21,812 nucleotides of DNA, from assembly GCF_002104995.1 (NCBI RefSeq), contig NW_024468425.1:1-21812 (forward strand), in the 5' to 3' direction. Numbering within the stretch: the first letter of the stretch is position 1; every line of letters begins with the position of its first letter. Made by a program: the position numbers and the translations under genes. The notes under the pieces were generated by a model, which was given only the letters and a program-made list of their open reading frames with translations, was not told the DNA's origin and made no database searches. The stretch comes from Linderina pennispora (Eukaryota; Kickxellomycota; Kickxellomycetes; Kickxellales; Kickxellaceae). Below, piece by piece: positions 1 through 7,058 of the stretch.

Positions 1-1
1 A

Positions 2-402
2 GCAACCATCCTCAGCGTGGGATCGGATGTGCAGGCGGCCACCCTGCTGAAGGTGCCCATGGGCGGTGTTGTGGTGCTCGACACATGGGCCGATGTGTTC
101 ATCTGGTGGCGCAACGAGCCGTGCAACCCGGCTGTGCGCAAGTGTGCCGTCAACTTTGCAAACATGCTCGTTCAGGACACATGCATTCCGCGCGCCCCAA
201 GTCGGCCTCTGTATGGCACGAAGTGCGTGGATTCGAGCATGTCATCTTCAAGACCAAGTTCCCTGACTGGCCATTTGTGTTTGCTGCATCAATGGCACCA
301 GTCCGCAACCAGCGCCAGATGATTGGCGGGTCGGTGATGCCGCCTGCTGCTGTGCCAATAAGATCGGTGTCCCGCTCATCGCAAGCCGTAGCCGTTGCTT
401 AA
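2..402 (+). CDS. Gelsolin/villin/flightless-type actin-binding protein, C-terminal fragment with one frameshift
   Basis: The gene enters from the left edge, so only its last gelsolin-like repeat and a short tail are visible. Frame 2 reads a repeat core with the pattern VVVLDTWADVFIWW followed by an amphipathic helix (VRKCAVNFANMLV). The continuing signature, RPKSASVWHEVRGFEHVIF then KFPDWPF, lies in frame 1 and runs to a TAA at 400-402. The switch falls near 185-200, in a CG/C-rich run, and fits one missing base; there is no room for an intron. Gelsolin-family proteins sever, cap or bundle actin in the cytoplasm, and the 'LDxWxDVFIW' core resembles flightless/villin repeats. The tail after the repeat is Val/Ala/Ser-rich and not recognised. 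It is either a pseudogene or a sequence error; family identity is fairly sure, the exact member is not. Confidence 0.7.
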   Translation, partial: NHPQRGIGCAGGHPAEGAHGRCCGARHMGRCVHLVAQRAVQPGCAQVCRQLCKHARSGHMHSARPKSASVWHEVRGFEHVIFKTKFPDWPFVFAASMAPVRNQRQMIGGSVMPPAAVPIRSVSRSSQAVAVA

Positions 403-1062
403 TCGTGCACTCCATCCTGTAATTTTGACATCCATCCCTATCTTGTATCTTTACCTTTATATAAGATTTTATAGTCCAAAAAGTGTCCGACCGTCCGCTA
501 GAACCTTTCGAGTTGGTTAAAAATAAAACTCTTAAGCTTCAACACGAGTTTAGGTGACTTGCTGTGTAAACTCCTTTTTTGATCTTGTGCGGCAGCTGAC
601 CTCGTCGGTGAAACTAGGACAAGTTGTTATTGTAGTGGTCACAGGTCTCCACTATATATCTCCATTGGCTCAGTGCAAGAGCTGCTCTCATTGTCGGTCG
701 GCCCCGATAACTTCCATGGCGTCATCATGGCGGTCATCACCGGTCTGCCGCAACACTCTTAGGATATTTATCTATGAGCACCTATTGAATAAGGCCATAT
801 AGCTCTTCTGGTGGTTATGCAATATTTGTGGGATTATTTTATAAATTAATTTGTCTTATGAACATGCGTAAGCAGTAGTATTTGGGCCACAATGGATCCA
901 GTCTGTATAGACTGATTCAAGAGACTGTACCAGTGCTAAGGGCCCCAAGAAACCATGCAAGCCAGATCATTCTTAATAAAACGTTCTTAATGCTATGCAT
1001 ACGCAATAAGGCAAAACTGAACAGCATCATTTCTCTTCTTACTTGCCTATTGAACTTTTCAA
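403..1062. other. Intergenic, no gene recognised
   Basis: About 660 bases of AT-richer sequence. Open frames here (for example 554-802 and 882-1145 on +) begin at non-ATG codons or have no recognisable protein character. I see nothing else except the AATAAA described separately. Confidence 0.6.
522..527 (+). terminator. Candidate polyadenylation signal of the gelsolin-like gene
   Basis: An AATAAA hexamer lies 120 nt after the TAA at 400-402 in AT-rich sequence. Position and strand suit 3'-end formation of the upstream gene. The motif is short and could be chance. Confidence 0.35.
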
Positions 1063-1620
1063 ATGAATATTACCCGCAGCACTACTGTCATAAAAGACAT
1101 CACTTGGTGGTATTGGCTTCCGTGATTCTATGTTGCCCCGCCTAGAGCAATTTGTACACAGCGTCAATATCATCAAAGAGCATAACATACATGCTTGCAT
1201 GATGGATATTACTCCATCAACTAGCTGACGATGATACCTTTGACCCTTCAATACTTGTGAAAAAGGGATTCTTTTGTTCTACTTATTTATTTATATCACA
1301 ACCTGAAGGCAAATACCACAATATCTGCCAAGGATTTCGTTAACTGGAAGGACAGGTCAGACCTGTCGAGCGCAGATTTCAGTGATGTAGATAGATATCA
1401 TATTTATGATTATCTATTACATAATGGTGATATCGAGTTACATGGCGCGCGAAATGAATCAAGTAGCGACATACGTGGATACCGAGCTGATGACAGCATA
1501 CAAGAACAACATTGTGTTGCACTATGGCACTTACCTACAGCGGATTCTGGCCAAATTGATTGATATTCGCAGCCGCAAAAACACACGCACAGTACAATGG
1601 GCAATGTGTCCAAGGCTGAG
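1063..1620 (+). pseudogene. Decayed, multiply frameshifted mobile-element-type coding relic
   Basis: Consecutive protein-like segments follow one another in changing + frames. Frame 1 from ATG 1063 reads MNITRSTTVIKDIT. Frame 2, about 1103-1205, reads FRDSMLPRLEQFVHSVNIIK. Frame 3, about 1206-1300, reads LLHQLADDDTFDPSILVKKG. Frame 1, about 1300-1425, reads ISAKDFVNWKDRSDLSSADF and then DVDRYHIYDYLL. Frame 2, about 1442-1580, reads EMNQVATYVDTELMTAYKNN then IVLHYGTYLQRILAKL. Each segment ends in stops within its own frame, and the order is consistent with one protein broken by at least four indels. The helix-rich style ('RSTTVIKxIT', 'FVxSVNxIKEH', 'AYKNNIxxHxxxYLxR') resembles the N-terminal half of large fungal proteins associated with OrfB/Fanzor-like mobile elements; that link is from memory and tentative. 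After about 1620 nothing recognisable continues, so the relic is truncated. Neither flanking repeats nor target duplications were found. Confidence 0.45.
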
Positions 1621-1952
1621 TTCAATAATGCATGTCAAGTGTGTATTTATACACACACCTGCACAGAAGCTCCGCCAGGCAGTTGCCTCTAGGCACCCTG
1701 ATCGCTATTGCACCAACAACCATCCGACACGTTCAAATGACCGGTTCGCCGTGATGCTCTTATCGACGTGTCAACCCATGCTGACTAGCAGCCGAGCTCG
1801 CATCGCGAGCAGAGCAATTCTAGTATTAGCACGTGCTACACGCATATCACCTGAAACTCATGTTGTAGAAGGCTAAATGCTGTTGGTATATCATGTATCG
1901 CGTGGCTGACCCCATGAAAAAAAAATCCGTTAAAATGGCCGATGTATCGCCC
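1621..1952. other. Intergenic, no gene recognised
   Basis: About 330 bases between the relic and the 3' end of the oxidoreductase gene. One + frame stays open to 1876 but its translation is basic and low in recognisable pattern. A run of adenines lies at about 1917-1925. I see no other feature. Confidence 0.55.
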
Positions 1953-3263
1953 TCAAATGTTAGTAATATTGTGCTGCTTGCGGAACTCGTCCAGGTTGAC
2001 CACCTTCCCCTGCCGGCGTGCCTCCTCGGCGGCAAAGACAACAACGCACGAATCAAGCGAGCTCCAGGCATCGGATGACAGGAAGCTCTGGTCGTTGTAT
2101 GCAACCGCGCTGACAAACGCCGTGATCATGCCCATGTCACCACCTCCGTGGCCAGCCAGGCTGCCAGAGACCAGCTGGGGCGTGTGCTTGGTCTTTTGCC
2201 CAGTCAAAAAGTCGTAGACTTCGATCGACTGGTTGCCATCGCCTACCAGCTCGCCCTTGGAGCCAAAGATGCGTGTCTTGCGCACACAAATTTCCTCGGT
2301 GAAGGCAACCATGGAGAACGAGACGTACTTGTTGCCGGTGAATTCCATATTCACCACTTGGTTGTCGCACACGTCGTTGTCGCACTCGTACACACACCGG
2401 CCGTAGGGGCCAGTGGCTAGGGCTTCGTGGACGTTTTCAATGTCGACGATATCGGTAATGACATCAACCGGCCACCCAGTATGTCCCTTCTCAGTGGGCT
2501 CGAGATAGATCTTCTTGGCCGAGTACGCGCAGTTCTGCTCGTGCGGGCAGTCCAGGCACTTGGTGGCACCTTGTGCCTCTGCCGGCTTCTTGTCCTTGGT
2601 AAAGTGAGACAGCCCGCCGAACGACGACACCTTGGTGCACTGAGCCTTGTCGCCGAGGAAATACAGCAGGATATCAATGTCGTGGCAGCTCTTGGACATT
2701 AGTGCAAACGAGGTCTCAGCCTCCTTGCGCCAGTTGCCACGCACAAACGAGTGCGCAAAGTGGTAGTGTCCGACTGGCTCCATGTGCTGGATCCCGGCGA
2801 TATCGCCCAGGGCGCCCGAGTCAATGATTTCCTTAATCTTCTGGTTATAGGCGGTGTACCTCAGCACATGGCAGATGCCTAGTATAACGTTGTTGCGGCG
2901 CACGGCCTCGTACACCTCCTTGCAGTCGTCGATTTCGGTTGCCATGGGCTTCTCCAAGAGAATGTGATAGCCCTTGTTGGCAAATGCTACTGCTACCTCC
3001 TTGTGCAGGCGGTCGAGAACGCAGATGAGCACGGCGTCTGCAATCTTGGGTGCATTCAGAAGGTCCTCCCATGACGAGTAGCAGGACGAGTCGTCCAGAG
3101 AAAGCTTCTTGGCAAGCGAATTCAGGCGTGCGGACGAGCGGTCGGCCAGCTGGACCACCTGCATCCGCGACGATTGCTGCGCGTAGGTGCTGTAGATATT
3201 GCCACGGTTGCCGCAGCCAACAATGGCGACCTTGACGGGGAAACTCGGCGTGTCTTGGGTCAT
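1953..3263 (-). CDS. Gfo/Idh/MocA-family NAD(P)-dependent oxidoreductase
   Basis: Uninterrupted 436-residue protein. I start it at ATG 3263; four more codons reach back only to a GTG, an unlikely start in a fungus. Residues 16-21 (GCGNRG) form the GxGxxG dinucleotide loop of an N-terminal Rossmann fold, and E104-K105-P106 is the family's EKP motif. SCHDID with H194 sits where the catalytic D-x3-H-like segment of sugar/inositol dehydrogenases is expected. The C-terminal half is the alpha/beta substrate domain, interrupted by C236-x2-C239-x5-C245 followed by AYSAKKIYL. Similar 'CLDCPxExxCPYSA' inserts occur in a bacterial subfamily, so a bacterial-type origin is plausible (inference). The likely reaction is NAD(P)-linked oxidation or reduction of a sugar, inositol or related polyol in the cytosol; the substrate cannot be told. 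It is divergent from the CBM19-like gene. Confidence 0.88.
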   Translation of the reverse strand: MTQDTPSFPVKVAIVGCGNRGNIYSTYAQQSSRMQVVQLADRSSARLNSLAKKLSLDDSSCYSSWEDLLNAPKIADAVLICVLDRLHKEVAVAFANKGYHILLEKPMATEIDDCKEVYEAVRRNNVILGICHVLRYTAYNQKIKEIIDSGALGDIAGIQHMEPVGHYHFAHSFVRGNWRKEAETSFALMSKSCHDIDILLYFLGDKAQCTKVSSFGGLSHFTKDKKPAEAQGATKCLDCPHEQNCAYSAKKIYLEPTEKGHTGWPVDVITDIVDIENVHEALATGPYGRCVYECDNDVCDNQVVNMEFTGNKYVSFSMVAFTEEICVRKTRIFGSKGELVGDGNQSIEVYDFLTGQKTKHTPQLVSGSLAGHGGGDMGMITAFVSAVAYNDQSFLSSDAWSSLDSCVVVFAAEEARRQGKVVNLDEFRKQHNITNI

Positions 3264-3526
3264 CTTTACCGACACAGTAAACCTGGGTGTGCACTAAGAG
3301 GAGCAAAATATGTGATAAGGGTCAAGTGGTAAAAGAATGGTGGGAAGAAAAACCAAGGGAAGTTTGTGCTCCCGAGATGAGATATGGAATCTGCGAGATC
3401 CTGGCCAATTCGGAGCAGGGGACGCTGTCGACGAGTGGTAATGGCCGTGGGCGGCAATCCTTCACCTGAGAGCCGTTCTCACGTGTGCATGGGGCCGCAT
3501 AAAGAGGTAGCGAAACACATGTCCAA

Positions 3527-3559
3527 GTGGATGATTCGGGGTTCACAGATATCATCCAC
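3527..3559. repeat. Perfect 9-bp inverted repeat with 15-nt spacer
   Basis: GTGGATGAT at 3527-3535 is matched by ATCATCCAC at 3551-3559, and GTCCA (3521-3525) is roughly mirrored by TGGAC further right. It lies about 260-300 bp upstream of the oxidoreductase start codon. It could be a dimeric regulator site or a hairpin; no known factor is recognised. Confidence 0.4.
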
Positions 3560-4135
3560 ATCACCTGTGGACAGATCAAGCATCTAATGTACCAGTAGGA
3601 ATACATAGGCACAGCCCAGGTGCTCCAGCATACTGATATGCACTCTGCTGTAGCTGCCCTGAGTATTGCGCACATGCGGGAATAGTGTGATGGACACCGC
3701 TTTCGCCCATACTGTCCATTCTGCGGTGTACTATTCTCCTTTTATTAGACTCAGCTTGCAAGTGTATTTCCAGGTCAACGGTGGGTGCGTCGCGAGTAAT
3801 TCTAAAAATATTCCAGCTGCAAAAGATATCAGAAACCATGGCCGCATAGACACCCCGGCGAGGAGCTCCTTAACCACGCAATTTCAGGGGGACCTGCAGG
3901 GCTGTCTGATTTGCAGCAAGGCGTTTTTCAGATGTCCCCGCTATGGCCCCTGAGCTGATTTTTGCCTTGTTCTGCTCTGACTACCAGGTGTCACGGCCAA
4001 TTGTTGCGTGGCAAAAATAGACAGTGCCTGAATGATCTAAAAATGGCTCTGAGCATGGCTGTCCAAGATGCCAGTGTGTGCTTTCCTCCATATTTGAAAC
4101 CCAGATATCGCTCACCATACCTGGTTACCGTCTTG

Positions 4136-4143
4136 TATAAAAG
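4136..4143 (+). promoter_or_regulatory. TATA box of the CBM19-like secreted protein gene
   Basis: TATAAAAG lies 116 nt upstream of the ATG at 4259. Initiation about 30-40 nt downstream would leave a leader of roughly 80-90 nt containing the CAACACAG repeats. A strong TATA box suits an inducible or highly expressed secreted-protein gene. Confidence 0.6.
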
Positions 4144-4212
4144 AACCACATCTGTATATGCAGTTTGCGATTCACGCATCATCCACAACACAAAGCACTC
4201 TTTTCTTCTACT

Positions 4213-4256
4213 ACAGCAACACAGCAACACAGCAACACAGCAACACAGCAACACAG
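4213..4256 (+). repeat. Tandem 8-bp repeat (ACAGCAAC)5 in the 5' leader
   Basis: Five exact copies of ACAGCAAC occupy 4213-4252, followed by a partial ACAG, ending two bases before the ATG at 4259. The tract is G-poor and CAA-rich, like unstructured efficiently translated leaders. Exact tandem identity implies recent slippage, so length variation between strains is expected. Confidence 0.9.
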
Positions 4257-4258
4257 AA

Positions 4259-4900
4259 ATGGCTCGCTACACTGCTACTCTCCTTCTGATTGCCTCTTCT
4301 CTCGGCTTCATGGCCAGCGCTGCTGACTGCTCTGGCAACCAGTCGATGTGCCCCAACGGTGTCGATGGTGTCTCTTCAACCTACCTCCAGTGCGACAGCT
4401 GGAGCGGCACCTGGCAGACACAGAGCTGCGCCAGCGGCCAGGTCTGCTATGCCAACCCGAACAAGCCTGGAACCGCCATGTGTGGATTCCCTGGCGCCAG
4501 CACCCAGAAGAGGAACCAGGCGCCAAACAACGGCAACACCAATGCCCGCCAGTGCAATGGAAATGAGTCAAAGTGCCCGAACGGAGCTGACGGTGTTTCA
4601 GCTACTTACTGGCAATGCGACAACTGGAGCGGAACGTGGCAGACGCAGACATGCGCCAATGGCCAGGTGTGCTATGCTAATCCGAACAAGCCTGGCACTA
4701 CCATGTGCGGCATGCCTGGCACTGGTGGCAATACTGGCGCCGGCCAATGCGCTGGAAACACTGCCAAGTGCGTCTCTGCCGGCCAGACTGGCGATTACCT
4801 GCAGTGTGAGAGCTGGAGTGGCCAATTCAAGAATGCTGCTTGCCAGGGCGGTCTCAAGTGCTACAACAACGCTGCTGGCACCGGCGTATACTGCAACTGA
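4259..4900 (+). CDS. Secreted protein with three CBM19-like cysteine-rich chitin-binding repeats
   Basis: 213 residues. Residues 1-22 are a clear signal peptide (hydrophobic core ATLLLIASSLGF, likely cleavage after ASA/A), which fixes the start at 4259 although the frame is open further upstream. Three repeats follow, each with six cysteines: C24, 31, 45, 57, 63, 75; C99, 106, 120, 132, 138, 150; and C164, 171, 183, 195, 201, 212. The conserved pattern is YxQC-x2-WSG-x8-C-x4-GQVCY. This resembles family 19 carbohydrate-binding modules such as the chitin-binding tail of yeast chitinase Cts1. There is no catalytic domain, so it is probably a wall- or chitin-binding protein outside the cell. Repeats 1 and 2 are nearly identical, spaced 75 residues apart; repeat 3 is diverged. 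A dibasic K84-R85 in the linker after repeat 1 is a possible Kex2 site. CBM19 assignment is by pattern only. Confidence 0.85.
   Translation: MARYTATLLLIASSLGFMASAADCSGNQSMCPNGVDGVSSTYLQCDSWSGTWQTQSCASGQVCYANPNKPGTAMCGFPGASTQKRNQAPNNGNTNARQCNGNESKCPNGADGVSATYWQCDNWSGTWQTQTCANGQVCYANPNKPGTTMCGMPGTGGNTGAGQCAGNTAKCVSAGQTGDYLQCESWSGQFKNAACQGGLKCYNNAAGTGVYCN
4328..4894 (+). repeat. Internal triplication of the cysteine-rich module
   Basis: The modules span 4328-4483, 4553-4708 and 4748-4894. Modules 1 and 2 are still very alike at DNA level, for example around the GGCCAGGT and CCGAACAAGCCTGG segments, spaced 225 bp apart. Module 3 lacks the long KPGT loop and is older. This points to a recent duplication of one module after an earlier one. 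Confidence 0.8.
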
Positions 4901-5415
4901 GTAAAAGCCAGTGCATGCATATGCAAAACTTTCTAAATGTGAACATTTATGTCTTTTTACATATCATTATCCCCCTAGAATTACTTAGCAGTGATGCTGT
5001 AGCACATGTTTGCTCTCCAAATTGTGGCACGTATATTAGATAGTATGCTTTTTCTTCTACAAAACGGTATTGCTTTATCGTGTCTAATTATACGCTCAAA
5101 GGTAGTAGTAGCACGGTCTATGGATGAGCAGTAACTAGCTGGCTAGTCCAGCAGACCTATCTCTGCACCATGCAAAGGGCCTGCGAACTGCTCAAATACC
5201 AATCGCTTGGGCTACATTTACAGTCTGTGCTATTTGCAATGACTTGTCCCAACTACGGGGTGTTAACTCTAGAGTGCGGGCAACCCCTTTAATCTCCATC
5301 ATATGTGGAGTGCAGGACACATTCTTGTATTTTGCCATGTGCGGGGTAGTACATAAGCAGGCGGCCAGAAACCTGCTCTGTTGGACAGCATGGTCCCTTG
5401 ACATGTTTACATTTT
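4901..5415. other. Intergenic region upstream of alkaline phosphatase
   Basis: About 515 bases without a gene. There is no clear AATAAA after the stop at 4900 and no palindromic CACGTG of the PHO regulon type; a single CACGTA at about 5027 is too weak to call. I see nothing else. Confidence 0.5.
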
Positions 5416-6867
5416 ATGATTATTCCTACCATCTTCACTGCTGTACTCCTGCAGTCAGCTATACTCGCAGCTCCTCTGCCACCGCGTCGTAACCTTATCT
5501 TCATGATATCCGATGGGTTTGGCACATCGTCAGAGACACTTACACGCGACTTTATTCGGTCTGAAAACGGCATTGAAAACAGCTGGGTCAGCGTTCTCGA
5601 CGGGTTGCTGGTCGGCTCCACACGCACAAGCTCCAACAGCTCGTTTGTAACCGACTCTGCTGCTGCTGCGACGGCATTCTCATGTGGGGTCAAGAGTTTT
5701 AACGGTGCTGTTGGCATAACTACGGACAGCAAGCCATGCGGAACTGTGCTCGAGGCTGCAAAGGCGAAGGGCTACAAGACTGGTTTGATCACAACAGCTC
5801 GTATCACCCACGCGACACCTGCCGCGTTTGCCGCACATGTTGTCAATCGCAACATGGAGGAGCTGGTTGCGCTGCAAGAGATCGGTAACAACACAATCCG
5901 GAACAAGGTCGACCTGTTGTTCGGTGGCGGCAAGTGCATGTTCCTGCCCAGCACCGATGCCGGGAGTTGCCGCACAGACGATATAGATGTGTGGAGCATA
6001 GCCAGAAGCAATGGATACACACAGATATCCAGTAAAACCGAATTTGACTCACTCAATGTCAACACCACCAAGCTACCACTGATGGGTCTGTTCGCCAGCG
6101 AGCACATGTCGTATGAAATCGACCGCAGTGCAGACCAAGAGCCCTCGCTGTCCGAAATGGTTTACAAAGGGCTCAATGTGCTAAACAGCAACAGCCAGAA
6201 TGGCCCTGGGTTCTTTGTCATGATCGAAGGCGCGCGTATCGACATGGCTGCCCACGACAACGACCCTACTACTCACCTGCACGATATCGTTGCTTACTGG
6301 GAGACTGTCACTGCAGTGCACAAATTCATCGATATGCATCCCGACACCGCCATGGTGGCCACCTCGGACCATGAGACCGGCGGACTGGCACTAGGAATAG
6401 ACCCGGATTATGCGTGGTATCCACGGGCTCTTGCCCCCGTAAAGCGGTCAGCAGCATCGATATGTTCCGATATGAAGCATGTTCCGGTACAGAACCGCGT
6501 GGAATTTGTCTCTGGTATCGTGTTTCCCTACCTCATGGGCATCAACGATGCTTCTCAGGAGGAGATACTGAGTATCGTCAGGGCATCAAGTATGGATTCG
6601 CAAATATGCCGTCGGTTCATTGGCCAGGCCGTATCTGCCCGCGCACACATTGGCTGGACCACTGGAGGGCACACTGGAGGCGATGTTGGACTTTACGCAT
6701 ATGGAGCTGGCACGAGCGATTTGCGCGGCAGCTATGAGAACGTGCAGATCAGCGACTACATGGCGAAGTACCTGGGGGTTGATATGGGCCCTGTATCAAA
6801 GTTGCTGGCCAATGAAGTCGTCAGACAGCCTAATTTCCCGTCTCATCAGCGTGTAGATGATCTCTGA
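5416..6867 (+). CDS. Alkaline phosphatase (PHO8/PhoA-type), secreted or vacuolar
   Basis: 483 residues from the first ATG in frame (5416); the frame extends upstream only to a TTG. The N-terminus MIIPTIFTAVLLQSAILA is a signal peptide or single membrane anchor with no long stem, shorter than yeast Pho8. All active-site motifs are present: metal ligand D33 (ISDGFG), nucleophile S81 (TDSAAAAT), THATPAAF, E271 and D276-x3-H280 (EGARIDMAAH), D318-H319 (SDHETGGL) and H419 (GGHTGGD). It should hydrolyse phosphate monoesters with two zinc ions and one magnesium ion at alkaline pH, in the vacuole or outside the cell, releasing inorganic phosphate. The C-terminus is hydrophilic, so no GPI anchor is expected. 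No intron is needed. Only 191 bp separate it from the downstream molybdo-flavoenzyme gene. Phosphate control is likely from the family but no clear site is seen. Confidence 0.93.
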   Translation: MIIPTIFTAVLLQSAILAAPLPPRRNLIFMISDGFGTSSETLTRDFIRSENGIENSWVSVLDGLLVGSTRTSSNSSFVTDSAAAATAFSCGVKSFNGAVGITTDSKPCGTVLEAAKAKGYKTGLITTARITHATPAAFAAHVVNRNMEELVALQEIGNNTIRNKVDLLFGGGKCMFLPSTDAGSCRTDDIDVWSIARSNGYTQISSKTEFDSLNVNTTKLPLMGLFASEHMSYEIDRSADQEPSLSEMVYKGLNVLNSNSQNGPGFFVMIEGARIDMAAHDNDPTTHLHDIVAYWETVTAVHKFIDMHPDTAMVATSDHETGGLALGIDPDYAWYPRALAPVKRSAASICSDMKHVPVQNRVEFVSGIVFPYLMGINDASQEEILSIVRASSMDSQICRRFIGQAVSARAHIGWTTGGHTGGDVGLYAYGAGTSDLRGSYENVQISDYMAKYLGVDMGPVSKLLANEVVRQPNFPSHQRVDDL

Positions 6868-7058
6868 GATGTAGAGATGGGAATATACGGCGCTCCTGAG
6901 TGGCTAATTCCACATATTAATCCTCGTCCGTGCCGTATGTTGACAGAGGCAACAAGTTTCCTTTAAGACCGGCCGCAGCAAGTAGTGACTTGTTAGTAAA
7001 CACCAATTCCTCTTCTAGTGCAGTCGTTTTATTTCTAAAAATCGCCTTTTTTCAAGAC

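Larger units (their letters stand above)
3264..4258. other. Shared upstream region of two divergent genes
   Basis: Roughly 1 kb separates the two divergent start codons and holds no convincing gene. It contains a TATA box near the right-hand gene, a perfect 9-bp inverted repeat near the left-hand gene, a 10-bp palindrome AGGAGCTCCT at 3861-3870, and TCAGGGG (3884-3890) opposed by CCCCTGA (3947-3953). The AGGGG/CCCCT cores match the yeast stress-response element, but such short motifs are expected by chance. An open + frame starting in this region runs into the CBM19-like gene and is treated as untranslated leader. Confidence 0.5.

Noticed and set aside
1406-1876. Intact 156-codon gene at this ATG
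   Set aside because: Only its first 60 or so codons look like protein, and they continue a larger frameshifted relic; the rest has no signature.
3264-3275. GTG start of the oxidoreductase four codons upstream
   Set aside because: Non-ATG starts are unlikely in a fungal nuclear gene; ATG 3263 directly precedes the Rossmann fold.
3962-4258. In-frame N-terminal extension of the CBM19-like protein by about 99 residues
   Set aside because: It spans the TATA box and the 8-bp repeats, and would bury a clear signal peptide; 4259 is the natural start.
5000-5415. PHO-type CACGTG site ahead of alkaline phosphatase
   Set aside because: Only a single half-matching CACGTA is present, expected by chance.
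6930-7058. 43-residue N-terminal extension of the molybdo-flavoenzyme
   Set aside because: It opens at GTG, is low in similarity, and the family normally begins close to the first iron-sulfur domain, as with ATG 7059.
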